DNA from: Kutzneria sp. 744
Lineage (GTDB): Bacteria > Actinomycetota > Actinomycetes > Mycobacteriales > Pseudonocardiaceae
Assembly: GCF_000568255.1 (NCBI RefSeq)
Contig: NZ_KK037166.1
Coordinates: 10,578,272-10,631,695, forward strand
Length of the DNA stretch: 53,424 nt
Reading direction: 5' to 3'
Of this stretch, positions 17,361 to 25,788 are shown in pieces. The position numbers were made by a program, and so were the translations under genes. Each line of letters opens with the position of its first letter. Within the stretch, counting starts at the first letter, position 1. Under the pieces are notes generated by a model. The model saw nothing but the letters and a program-made list of their open reading frames with translations, was not told the origin of the DNA and ran no database searches.

Positions 17361-18403
17361 GTGCAGCAGGGAACCGTCCGCTGGTACGACCTCGAGCGCG
17401 GCTTCGGCTTCCTCGCCCCCGACGACGGCAGCGCCGACATCTTCGTGCACGTCTCGCAGGTGCAGGGCGAGGGCGCGGCCCGGGCGCTGCGCGAGGGCCA
17501 GACGGTGGAGTTCGAGCCCGGTGAGGGACCCCGCGGTCCGCAGGCGCTGCACGTCGCCGTCACCGGGGACGTCGCGCCCGACGCGACCCTGGGCGTGCTC
17601 GCCACCGTCTCCTGGTACGAGCCGGCCAAGGGCTACGGGTTCGCCGCGCCGGACGGCGGGGGTGCGGAGGTGTTCGTGCACTCCTCCGCCATCGTCACCG
17701 GGGGCGTCCTCGCGGCCGGGCAGCGGGTGGCCTTCGTCGTCACCGCCGGAGAGAAGGGGCCGCAGGCCCAGCACCTAGTGCCGCTGAGCTTCGACGCCGG
17801 GGTCCGCAGAGCCCCCCTGGTCGCGCCCGGCGACGGCGCCGACGGCTCCGTCCTGTGGTTCGACGAGGAGAAGTCGTTTCGGCTTCGTGGGCCGCCGACG
17901 ACGGGTCGGGTGACGTCTTTCCTGCGCGTCGCAATGGATCGTATGTACCGTAGACGCATCACCCCTGCCTAGAATAGCGATGGATCGTTCAGACGTCGAG
18001 GATTCCGCGTCGGCCTCAGACGTATTTTTTGGGCCTGGATATAGTCACGAAAGTAATTAACACGGGTTCAGCATCCGAACCATCTCTGCTTGCGGTCGAT
18101 TGTGACAAGACTAGCATATGCATGATGCGCTCCGCAGAGGTTCTGCCAGGGGTTTGAAGCTATCTACAAGAAAACGGGCTGGGAGTATACCGCGTGAGTT
18201 GTGCCGAGAGACTTATGGCCTGGGGAGAATCACTATGGCGGCAAACCAGTGCTGTCTGGTCCTGAGCTTTCCATGTGCCCTACCGAGTAAATAAACGCCC
18301 GGGCAACAGCTCCCGGTCTCTTGTGGTGGCCGGTGAGCGGGTGCGCTTCCGCATCCGGCAGAGCGACCGGGGCCCGCAGGCCGACGCCGTCGAGCACGCC
18401 TGA
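17361..18403 (+). pseudogene. Triple cold-shock-domain protein gene, broken in its third domain
   Basis: From GTG 17361 (CCAGGAG upstream) the product starts VQQGTVRWYDLERGFGFLAP. It has two intact cold-shock domains: GFGFLAPDDG with DIFVHVSQV (residues 1-65) and GYGFAAPDGG with EVFVHSSAI (about 75-140). A third begins GSVLWFDEEKSF but is frameshifted at a TTT near 17878. The frame runs out at 17972. The expected C-terminus, VVAGERVRFRIRQSDRGPQA ending in EHA, reappears at 18321-18403 after a foreign AT-richer stretch. The original protein bound single-stranded RNA/DNA; the present gene would give only the first two domains. Confidence 0.65.
17935..18318. other. AT-richer inserted segment without genes
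   Basis: About 380 bases of visibly lower GC (runs such as CGTATTTTTTGG and AAGTAATTAACACGG) separate the two pieces of the cold-shock gene. I found no ORF, no clear terminal repeats and no convincing target duplication, so its nature is open: MITE-like element, foreign fragment or assembly join. Confidence 0.45.
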
Positions 18404-18418
18404 CCGTCCGGGACGGTC

Positions 18419-18660
18419 CTACGACGCCTCGAAGCGGGCGACGTAGCGGCGCTGCCACGGCGTCTCGACCGCCCGGCGGTCGTAGCGCGCCCGCACGTAC
18501 GCGACCGCCTCGGCGGCCGGCACCCTGTCCAGGACGGCCAGGCACGCCAGCGCGGTGCCGGTGCGACCGCGACCCCCGCCGCAGGCGAGTTCCACCTGCT
18601 CGTCGCGCGCGAGCGCGGGGACGACACCGGGAAGTCCAGCCCGGGCACCGACGACACCTC
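18419..18660 (-). pseudogene. Dual-specificity/tyrosine phosphatase remnant
   Basis: The minus strand reads EQVELACGGGRGRTGTALAC, the CX5R phosphatase P-loop (CGGGRGR), then CLAVLDRVPAAEAVAYVRARY and WQRRYVARFEAS to the stop at 18419, which is the normal C-terminal third of small actinobacterial protein phosphatases. Upstream of the P-loop the general-acid loop and N-terminus are scrambled, with sense passing into another frame near 18630. The remainder cannot make a full enzyme. Confidence 0.6.
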
Positions 18661-19040
18661 GAAGCACGCCCCCCGAGGTGGACAGGCTACTTTCCCAGCT
18701 GCATAAGAAGAATCGGGAAGCCGGTTCCCTCCGCGAACGTGTCGCCAAGGCCGAATCCGCCGCCGCCACGACCACGGGATTCACGCGGTAGGCGTGACGG
18801 GGCTGCTACGAGTCCCTAATTGAGGGTTCCCGGCGGCTGGACACCTCGTTGCCGGCGTCGAACGGGTGTGCGACCGCGCGGGCTAAACTGCGGGAATGCA
18901 GGGCGGGATGGGTGCATCGGCCGGCAAACAAGATCAATCCCAGTCGAATGGCCCTGGCCAACCAGGTGCCAAGATCATTGAGAAAGGGCCGCCGAAATCG
19001 GGACCCTACAAGAGGCGCTGGCACCGAGCCCATGCCGGCC
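18661..19040. other. No intact gene
   Basis: A short plus-strand stretch near 18675-18790 reads as a charged helix (RLLSQLHKKNREAGSLRERV) and stops at 18791; it may be the tail of a lost coiled-coil protein. I can support nothing else here. Confidence 0.35.
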
Positions 19041-19965
19041 TCACCGGAAATCCCGTGAGGTCCCGGGAACCCGCATGTCCAAGTGCCGCAACTGGTCCGC
19101 GCGCAGACTGATGACCTCGCCGACCTTCTCCAGCACGCCGCGGATGAGCATGGCGTTGCTGCTGTGGGCGATGTGGCGATATCGCCGCCACACCCCTTGG
19201 GTACACACGACGTTGAGCATGCCGGTCTCGTCTTCAAGGTTGAGGAAGGTGATGCCGCCGGCCGTCGCCGGCTTCTGTCGGTGGGTGACCGCGCCACCCA
19301 CCACCACACGTTCTCCATGCTCCAGTGTGGACAGGCGTGTGATCGGGACGACTCCGAGCTTGTCCAGGCGTGGCCGGAGGAACTGGATCGGTGGCTGTCG
19401 GGAGAGATCCCGGTCGCCCACACGTCGGCGACGGCGGTTTCGATCTTGTCCATGCCGGGCAGCGTCGGTGCGTCCGTGCCCATGGTGGTCCCTGGCAACC
19501 GGTCCGGCCGATCCCGGGCTGCGGCGCCCGCTGCCCACAACGCCTGCCGCCGGTCCATGCCGAATCCGGCGAATGCCCCCGCGGTGGCCAACGCCTCCAG
19601 CTGGGGCGTGGTCATTCGCATGCGCCGGGCGAGATCGACCATGCTCGTGTACGGCCCGTTCGTGTCGCGTTCGGCGACGACGCGGTCGGCGAGGTCGGCG
19701 CCGATGGCGCGGATCGCGCCGATCCCCAGGCGTACCGCCCTCACGTCGCGGGCAGCGTCAATTGGTTCGAGGGTGGCATGAGCCAGGCTCATGTTGATGT
19801 CGACGCTGCGGACGGTGACGCCGTGCCGGCGGGCGTCGGCGACCAGTGACTGCGGGGAGTAGAAGCCCATCGGCTGCGCTCGCAGCAGCGCCGCGCAGAA
19901 CGCGCCCGGGTAGTACTGCTTGACCCATGCCGAGGCGTAGACCAACACCGCGAATGACAGCGTCG
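19041..19965 (-). pseudogene. dnaE2: Error-prone DNA polymerase DnaE2, C-terminal remnant
   Basis: Minus-strand sense begins near 19965 with SFAVLVYASAWVKQYYPGAF and CAALLRAQPMGFYSPQSLV, diagnostic of the DnaE/DnaE2 polymerase thumb and fingers. It continues through a helix-hairpin-helix region (LEALATAGAFAGFG), breaks frame near 19400, and resumes with HGERVVVGGAVTHRQKPATA and TFLNLEDETGMLNVVCTQGV, the OB-fold of DnaE2, to the stop at 19041. The N-terminal two-thirds with the catalytic Asp residues is absent. DnaE2 normally does lesion bypass with ImuA/ImuB; this copy is dead. Confidence 0.8.
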
Positions 19966-20224
19966 ACCAGCACGACGACGTCCGCGCCGACCAGGAACCT
20001 TTCCCAGACCACCTCCACGAGACCATCGTGGCTGCTCAGCGGGATCTCGCCACTCGACACCATCGGGCGGTCACCCGTCGTCGTGACATCGTCCACCGGC
20101 CGTGATCGGCGAGGATGAGGGCAGGCACAGGGACCGGGGAGGATTCGGCATGGCGGCGACCATGGTGGTGACGGCGGAGACCTCGAACGGTCCGGCGTGT
20201 CAGCTGTGGCGTCGGGAAACCTGA

Positions 20225-20671
20225 CTAGTTCAGTAACTTCGCCTTCGCCTGGGCGAATTCGTCAGGTGACAATGCGCCGGCGTCGCGAAGTTGCGCGAGC
20301 TTCACGAGTTCGTCCGCGAGGGTGGTTGGCGCTGTGTCCCGCGGTGCTCCCGCGTGCTGAGGGACGTTGCCACGGAACGATGGATGCGCTCGAATCCAGG
20401 CCTCGATTTTCTCCGCGGTCCCGTGGTTGATTGCGCAGCTGGCGAGCTCTGTCCCGCCGCCTTGCAAGATCAACACCTGCTGGAAGGCACTCGCGCCGTT
20501 CTTCTTGTCCTGCCGAGTTGCCTTGCGGACCGAGAAGCCGGTCACGTCGGCGATGTTGATCTTGAAGGCTGGCAGCAGCTTGCCGGTCTGTCGGTATTCG
20601 ATGATGCCGTCGCCGTAGTCGATGATGCTCCCGCTGCCGAATCCCAGGCCGTGACTCTGTCCTCCCGCCAT
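20225..20671 (-). CDS. SHOCT-domain protein of unknown function
   Basis: The ATG at 20671 gives 148 residues. The N-terminal 95 residues (GSGSIIDYGDGIIEYRQTGK, VTGFSVRKATRQD, LQGGGTELASCAI) form a strand-rich PH-like/DUF4429-type region. After a linker, the C-terminus LADELVKLAQLRDAGALSPD followed by EFAQAKAKLL is a SHOCT (short C-terminal oligomerisation) domain. These proteins are common in actinomycetes, without a known activity. It is the last intact gene before the arsenic island and shares no obvious link with it. Confidence 0.75.
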   Translation of the reverse strand: MAGGQSHGLGFGSGSIIDYGDGIIEYRQTGKLLPAFKINIADVTGFSVRKATRQDKKNGASAFQQVLILQGGGTELASCAINHGTAEKIEAWIRAHPSFRGNVPQHAGAPRDTAPTTLADELVKLAQLRDAGALSPDEFAQAKAKLLN

Positions 20672-20915
20672 TGACGGTCTCCGTTCTCGATCAGCTTGGC
20701 TCCGATAGCTGACCATCGCGGAGACAGGCCCATCGGTTACTCGGCAGGCTCAAGCCGTGTGTAGACCTTCCGGGGCAGGGTGCCGTCGCGCCGGACTTTG
20801 ACGAGATTGGCGAACACCACGATGACTTCCGACCGTGCCTGGCGAGCTTTCGACGACGCCGCAGGAACTGGCCGACAGCACCGACGGGGGGACTGTGTGG
20901 ACGCCGAGCCTTCGT
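20672..20915. other. Intergenic, with a gene-tail remnant
   Basis: On the minus strand at about 20734-20835 a short frame reads EVIVVFANLVKVRRDGTLPR and KVYTRLEPAE, then stops. It looks like the last 30 or so residues of a lost protein and has no start. Nothing else is evident. Confidence 0.3.
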
Positions 20916-21290
20916 TCAGGAGCAGCCGACGACGGCGGGGACGCCGGGGACCGCGAGGATCGCGGACAGGCGGCCGAGGTTCTCGGTGCGGGGGCGGTAG
21001 TAGACCCAGGTGCCGCGGCGGTCGGAGTCGACGAGGTCGGCCTCACGGAGCACCTTGAGGTGGTAGGAGATCGTGGGCGCGGAAAGGTCGAAGGAGCTCG
21101 ACAGGTCGCACACGCAGCACTCGTCCTGGGACGAGGCGATCAGCGAGAGGATCCGGAGCCGGATCGGGTCGCCGAGGGCCTTGAACATCTTGGCCATGTC
21201 GACCGCCTGCTCGGGCTGCAGGGGCGCGGTCATCACCGGCGCGCAGCACGGCTCGGCCTGGTGCACCTCGACCGTGGTCCTCTTCGCCAT
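20916..21290 (-). CDS. arsR: ArsR-family metalloregulator with CC motifs
   Basis: A 124-residue winged-helix repressor from ATG 21290. DNA-binding helices are in APTISYHLKVLREADLVDSD, and the metal site in helix alpha-3 is SQDECCVCDLSS, a doubled version of the ELCVCDL arsenite/antimonite site of classical ArsR. A second pair (EPCCAPV, residues 13-19) sits in the N-terminal arm. In ArsR proteins As(III) bound by such thiols releases the operator. The gene is divergent from the flavoprotein at 21444, so it probably controls both from the shared 150-bp spacer. The Cys enrichment matches the CC theme of the island. Confidence 0.9.
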   Translation of the reverse strand: MAKRTTVEVHQAEPCCAPVMTAPLQPEQAVDMAKMFKALGDPIRLRILSLIASSQDECCVCDLSSSFDLSAPTISYHLKVLREADLVDSDRRGTWVYYRPRTENLGRLSAILAVPGVPAVVGCS

Positions 21291-21443
21291 GGCCCTATTT
21301 TTACATCCATCGAATCCACCTGCAAGCAACGTGCCGGCCGGGGGTGGTGTCCGGCTCGCGTGGACGTCCACGGTGGCGGCTCGACAGTGCCGAGGGTAGT
21401 CGATACGGTGAATGGATCGATCGCCATCGATATGGGAGGGCTC
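21291..21443. promoter_or_regulatory. Divergent promoter region, ArsR operator candidates
   Basis: The spacer between arsR (left) and the flavoprotein (right) has an AT-rich patch, TTTTTACATCCATCGAATCC (about 21299-21318), next to the arsR start. Near the other gene lies AATGGATCGATCGCCATCGA. Both hold TCGAAT/ATCGAT words shared with other putative ArsR sites at 32150, 39088 and 50162. GGGAGGG (21434-21440) is the RBS for ATG 21444. Confidence 0.5.
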
Positions 21444-22778
21444 ATGCCCGGCGAGCTGCCTGTGGTTGTCATCGGCGCGGGCCCGGTCGGCCTGGCGGCG
21501 GCCGCGCACCTGACACAACATGAGATCCCCGTGGTCGTTCTCGAGGCTGGCGACCGGGCTGGAACGGCCGTTGCCCAATGGAACCATGTGCGGCTCTTCT
21601 CGGCCTGGTCCGAGCTGATCGATCCTGCGGCGGAGAAGCTGCTGGACGCGGCGGGCTGGCAGCGGCCTGCACCGACGGCGTACCCGTCGGGTGCCGACTG
21701 GGTCGACGACTATCTCGCACCGCTGGCGGCAGCGCTGAAGGACCGGATCCGGTACGGGGTACGCGTCACCGGTGTCGCCCGGCGAGGCCGGGACCGGGTG
21801 GTGGACGCGGGCCGGGAGACCGAGCCGATCACCGTGCATGCGGACACGCAGGCGGGCGAGGAGAGGTTCTCGGCGCGGGCGGTGATCGACGCGTCCGGCA
21901 CGTGGATGTCGCCGAACCCGCTCGGCGGTGACGGCCTGCCCGCGATGGGGGAGCGGGCCCACGCGGACCGGATCGCCTACCGGGTCCCGAATCTCGCCGA
22001 CGCGGAGGTCCGTGCCCGCTACGCGGGGCGACGAATCGCGATCGCCGGCAGCGGGCACTCGGCGCTGACCGCGATTGTCGCGCTGGTCGATGTGGCCAAG
22101 GAGCATCCAGGGACGGAGATCCTCTGGCTGCTGCGCCGTGGTGCGGTCGGTGCGGTGTTCGGCGGCGGCGACGCGGACCAGCTTCCGGCCCGTGGCGCGC
22201 TGGGCCAGCGGGCGAAGGCGGCAGCCGAGGCCGGACATGTGCGGACTGTCACCGGCTTCCGGACCTCGGACGTGACTACGACGGCGGACGGCCGACTCGT
22301 GCTCGAATCCTTCGACGGTCATCAGCTGGAGCCCGTCGACGAGATCGTTGTGCTCACCGGCTTCCGGCCTGATCTGTCGACGCTGTCCGAGGTTCGCCTC
22401 GATCTCGATCCGGTCCTGGAAGCGCCGCGCCGGCTGGCGCCGCTGATCGACCCGAACGTGCATTCCTGCGGAACCGTCTACCCGCATGGCGTCGCCGAGC
22501 TCACGCAACCGGAGCCGAACGTCTACGTCGTCGGGATGAAGAGCTACGGCCGGGCGACGACCTTCCTTGCGATGACGGGCTACGAACAGGTGCGCAGCAT
22601 CGTCGCCGAGCTGGCCGGCGATCACGAGGCAGCGGCACGGGTCGAACTGACGTTGCCGGAAACCGGAGTCTGCGGCGGAGCCGGCGTCTTCGACGATCCC
22701 GCCGAGTCGGCGGGCGGTGGTTGCTGCGCGCCCGCCGGGCCGCAACTCGTGCAGATCGGGTTCCCTGAGCGCAGTTGA
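21444..22778 (+). CDS. FAD/NAD(P)-dependent oxidoreductase with a GGGCC tail, arsenic-linked
   Basis: A 444-residue flavoprotein. The FAD-binding Rossmann motif is VVVIGAGPVGLAAAAHL (residues 6-22), the NADPH motif IAIAGSGHSALTAIVAL (about 194-210), and VLTGFRPD is the C-terminal FAD contact. The start ATG 21444 sits 3 bases after GGGAGGG. Near the end, ESAGGGCCAPAGP adds a Cys pair on a flexible tail. Such proteins are found in actinobacterial ars operons as thioredoxin-reductase-like or monooxygenase-like partners of ArsR; their reaction is not settled. A close paralogue starts at 53016 at the other end of the island, also divergent from an arsR gene. A role in redox cycling of (organo)arsenicals is inferred. 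Confidence 0.8.
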   Translation: MPGELPVVVIGAGPVGLAAAAHLTQHEIPVVVLEAGDRAGTAVAQWNHVRLFSAWSELIDPAAEKLLDAAGWQRPAPTAYPSGADWVDDYLAPLAAALKDRIRYGVRVTGVARRGRDRVVDAGRETEPITVHADTQAGEERFSARAVIDASGTWMSPNPLGGDGLPAMGERAHADRIAYRVPNLADAEVRARYAGRRIAIAGSGHSALTAIVALVDVAKEHPGTEILWLLRRGAVGAVFGGGDADQLPARGALGQRAKAAAEAGHVRTVTGFRTSDVTTTADGRLVLESFDGHQLEPVDEIVVLTGFRPDLSTLSEVRLDLDPVLEAPRRLAPLIDPNVHSCGTVYPHGVAELTQPEPNVYVVGMKSYGRATTFLAMTGYEQVRSIVAELAGDHEAAARVELTLPETGVCGGAGVFDDPAESAGGGCCAPAGPQLVQIGFPERS

Positions 22779-22784
22779 CATGCC

Positions 22785-22822
22785 ATGTGGTGACGCTCAA
22801 GAAGCCGAGCGTCACCACATGA
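22785..22822. terminator. Bidirectional terminator
   Basis: CATGTGGTGACGCTC (22785-22799) pairs perfectly with GAGCGTCACCACATG (22808-22822) over an 8-base loop. It lies between the convergent flavoprotein and arsR genes and should stop transcription from both sides. Confidence 0.8.
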
Positions 22823-22825
22823 ACG

Positions 22826-23164
22826 TCAGGTGAACAGTTCGCGCAGCGCCTGCCAGCGTTCGGGGACGAGCCGGAAGTATGCCCAGTTTCCGCGACGCTC
22901 CCGCGTCAGCACACCGGCATCGGTCAGGATCTTGAGGTGGTGGCTGACCGTGGGCTGGCTCAACCCCAGCGGATCGATGAGGTCGCAGACGCACGCCTCG
23001 CCGTCCGGCGCCGCGTGGATGATGCTGAGGAGCTGGAGCCGGGCCGGGTCGGCCACGGCCTTGAGCAGCTTGGCCAGCCGCTCGGCCTCGGGTCGGTCCA
23101 ACGGTTCCGTGGTCAGCCGCACACAGTCCTCGGCGACCGTGGTGACCGTCAGAGTCCGCTTCAT
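22826..23164 (-). CDS. arsR: ArsR-family metalloregulator
   Basis: A 112-residue winged-helix repressor from ATG 23164. The recognition region is LSQPTVSHHLKILTDAGVLT and the sensing motif is GEACVCDLIDPL, with the CxC pair of As(III)-responsive ArsR proteins; an extra Cys is in AEDCVRL near residue 13. It starts only 38 bases after the stop of the molybdopterin oxidoreductase on the same strand, so the two probably form one transcript. A direct operator was not found in that short gap. Confidence 0.88.
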   Translation of the reverse strand: MKRTLTVTTVAEDCVRLTTEPLDRPEAERLAKLLKAVADPARLQLLSIIHAAPDGEACVCDLIDPLGLSQPTVSHHLKILTDAGVLTRERRGNWAYFRLVPERWQALRELFT

Positions 23165-23202
23165 GCCCCCACGGTACGCAACCACGACCGCAGGGGCCAT
23201 CT

Positions 23203-25704
23203 TCACGGCGCCTTCCGGACGCGGCAAGCGAAGCACTTGTACGCCTGCTGGCCGGACAGGTTGTCGTAGAACCCGTCGTCGACAAGGGTGTTGGCCGCCT
23301 CGTAGCGAGGATCCCCGAACTGGTCACCGACCTGTTGCGCGGGGCCGAACGTGTTGGGCACGAAGATGGTGTCCTTGCGGATGTCCGGCCAGTACAGCGC
23401 GGTGCCGGTGACCTGGCCGCGTGGGCTCTCCACGAGGATCGTGTCGCGGTCGGCGATGCCGTAGCGCTTGGCCGTGTCGGGGTGGATCTGCACCAGGCGG
23501 ATCCCGTTGAGCTGCTCGCCGGTCGGCGTCCAGTGCGTGACCGACGCGAAGTGCACCACGCTCGGCCGGCCGGTCGTCCCCATCAGCGGGAAGTCGTGGT
23601 GCACCGAGCCGTCACCGACGACGCCGAGGCGGACCGGATGGGTGGCGGCCTGAGGATTGATCGGGTTGGTCACGAAACCGGACTCGTAGGCGATCGTCGG
23701 GTTCGCGCCCGTGACCTCGGGGTGGGTGTAGAAGATCGGCAGCGCCCGGTGCCCGGCCGTGGCCAGCTGTCGGTCCAGATCCTGGGTGAAGATCTCGATC
23801 TTGCCGCTCGGCGTCAGGAACCGCTTGCCCTTGGCGCCGAGGGACTCGGCCGCCTGGTACCAGGACGGGTGATCCTGGTAGAGGGCGCTGACGCCGGGAT
23901 GGGTGACGGTCGGACAGGGCCACCGCAAGGGCTCCACCCGCGAAGCCAGGCGCTGCTTCGTCATTCCGCCGACGCCGGGGGTGTTGGCGACGAACTCCGC
24001 CCACAGGTTGCTGTAGTCCTTCCAGGACTGCGGGAAGGCGTCGGTCCAGTAGGACGGCGGGTTGTGCTTGTCGTTACGGGCCAGGGCGGCGGCCAGGTCG
24101 ATCCAGATCTCCCAGTCAGGCCTGGATTCTCCGACTCTCGGCACGACCTGTTGTTGCCAACGGATCGCCCGGTCGTCGCGTCGCATGTAGACGCCGTCTA
24201 GCTCCAGTCCACTGCACACCGGGAGGATCACGTCGGCGTAGTAGGCGGCCTCCTCCATGAACAGTCCGGTGTAGACGTAGAAGTCGAGTTCACGGAACGC
24301 GGCCCGGACCTTGTTCGTGTTGGCGGAGGAGATCAGGGGATTGCCCTCGGTGATGACTGCTTCGAGCTTGTAGGGCCGCCCGGTGAGCACGGATTCGGCG
24401 AAGTAGTCGGGGCCGACGGGCAGCGCCTGCGACAGTGGGGGAGTGGGGACGGTGAGCGGCGGCAGGTGGAGGTCGCCCGGCCAGGTGTTGTGCATGAAGT
24501 TGCAGCCGCCGCCGAGCCGGCCGATGTTGCCCGTCACCGCGGCGATGAAGGCCAGGACGCGGTACGTGTCGAAGGCGCCGAGCTGGTGGGAGACACCGGC
24601 GTTGCAGAAGATGGCCGCGGGCTTGGCGGCCGCGTAGTCCTCGGCGATCCGTTGGATCGTCGAGGCCGGCACGCCAGTGACCCCGGCGGCCCACTGCACC
24701 GTGTAGCCGGCGTGCACGAGATGGTCCTTGAGCTCGTCGAAGCCGAGCACCCACCTGCGGACGAAGTCCTTGTCGTAGCGCCCGGTGGTGATGATGTGGT
24801 GCAGGATGCCGAGTGCGAGCGCCAGGTCGGTGTGCGGCTTGATGTCGACCCACTCGTCGGCCATCGCCCCGGTCGGTGTCTTGCGGGGATCGACGACCAC
24901 GAGCCTCGCGCCGGTGCGCTCCCGGCCCCGCAGCAGGTAGTCGAAGGTGACCGGATGCGTCTCGGCCTGGTTCGTGCCGAGGAACAGGAAGTACTTGGCG
25001 GAGCCGAGATCGTCCTTGCCGGTGGCGCCGTCGGTGCCGTAGCCGTTGGTGAAGTTCCCGATGCCGAAGGTCGCCTTGAGCGCGTTGGCCCCCGCGTCGT
25101 TGCAGACCGGTCCGACGTCGGTGTTGTTGGGGCTGCCCAAAAGGGCGAACAGACGGGCGACGAGCGAGCCGACGCCGCGGGGGAGACGGCCGGTGGTCCG
25201 GTTCGCGATCGCCGCGACCCTGCCGGCGTCGCGGAGTTGCAGCATTCGCTTGGCGATCACATCGAGCGCCTGGTCCCAGGTCGCCGGCTCGAAGGTCGAG
25301 TCGGTCGAGCCCTTGGCGCCGCCGGTCCGGATCAGCGGAGTTCGCAGCCGTAAGGGGTTGTAGACGAGCTCGGCCATCATCGGCGCCTTCACGCAGATGT
25401 TGCCGCGCTGCACGGGGTCCTGTTGCTCGCCCTGGACGGAGATGATCCGTTCCGCCCGCAGGCCCACATGCAGCCGGCAGTTGGCGTTGCAGAACTGGCA
25501 CGCCGTGGCGATCGTGGTGTCCGGCTGTAGCGCCGCCGAGTCGGCGGTGAAGTTCAGCTCGCCACCGGGCGGCGCGGTCGCGGAATCCGCTGCTGGCAGA
25601 GAGTCCGCCTGGGCGACACCCGGCTGGCCTACGAGCATGGCCGCGCTGGTCAGTCCCGCGCCCTGGACGAATCCTCGTCTGGACATGCTTTTGCCGTCGC
25701 TCAT
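23203..25704 (-). CDS. Tat-exported molybdopterin oxidoreductase (DMSO-reductase family), possibly arsenite/arsenate active
   Basis: An 833-residue enzyme with twin-arginine leader SRRGFVQGAG. The 4Fe-4S site is C-X2-C-X3-C-X27-C (C69, C72, C76, C104), and the likely Mo ligand is Cys in DVGPVCNDAG. Conserved bis-MGD contacts (LFLGTNQAETHP, VVVDPRKTPTG, and a C-terminal dinucleotide-binding domain) fill the rest. It belongs with the Nap/Arr/Arx/Psr branch of the DMSO-reductase family; a Cys ligand argues against the classical AioA arsenite oxidase, which has none. A CFACRV pair ends the protein. No Fe-S or heme partner subunit is adjacent. Its place between two arsR genes suggests arsenite oxidation or arsenate reduction outside the membrane; nitrate or other oxyanions remain possible. 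Confidence 0.8.
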   Translation of the reverse strand: MSDGKSMSRRGFVQGAGLTSAAMLVGQPGVAQADSLPAADSATAPPGGELNFTADSAALQPDTTIATACQFCNANCRLHVGLRAERIISVQGEQQDPVQRGNICVKAPMMAELVYNPLRLRTPLIRTGGAKGSTDSTFEPATWDQALDVIAKRMLQLRDAGRVAAIANRTTGRLPRGVGSLVARLFALLGSPNNTDVGPVCNDAGANALKATFGIGNFTNGYGTDGATGKDDLGSAKYFLFLGTNQAETHPVTFDYLLRGRERTGARLVVVDPRKTPTGAMADEWVDIKPHTDLALALGILHHIITTGRYDKDFVRRWVLGFDELKDHLVHAGYTVQWAAGVTGVPASTIQRIAEDYAAAKPAAIFCNAGVSHQLGAFDTYRVLAFIAAVTGNIGRLGGGCNFMHNTWPGDLHLPPLTVPTPPLSQALPVGPDYFAESVLTGRPYKLEAVITEGNPLISSANTNKVRAAFRELDFYVYTGLFMEEAAYYADVILPVCSGLELDGVYMRRDDRAIRWQQQVVPRVGESRPDWEIWIDLAAALARNDKHNPPSYWTDAFPQSWKDYSNLWAEFVANTPGVGGMTKQRLASRVEPLRWPCPTVTHPGVSALYQDHPSWYQAAESLGAKGKRFLTPSGKIEIFTQDLDRQLATAGHRALPIFYTHPEVTGANPTIAYESGFVTNPINPQAATHPVRLGVVGDGSVHHDFPLMGTTGRPSVVHFASVTHWTPTGEQLNGIRLVQIHPDTAKRYGIADRDTILVESPRGQVTGTALYWPDIRKDTIFVPNTFGPAQQVGDQFGDPRYEAANTLVDDGFYDNLSGQQAYKCFACRVRKAP

Positions 25705-25788
25705 GGATCATCTCCCGGATGGGAAAGGGTAGCCGGATCCGGCAGGGCGGAGAGGCTCGGCCTGGCGGTCCGTTACTGGCGGAACGGG

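Noticed and set aside
19758-20096. Minus-strand frame of 112 residues near the DnaE2 remnant
   Set aside because: It overlaps the true DnaE2 frame and shows no family motif; probably a shadow with a short remnant upstream.
20835-21443. Long N-terminal extension of the flavoprotein at 21444
   Set aside because: It runs antisense over arsR and its composition is that of a shadow; GGGAGGG before ATG 21444 gives a good start.
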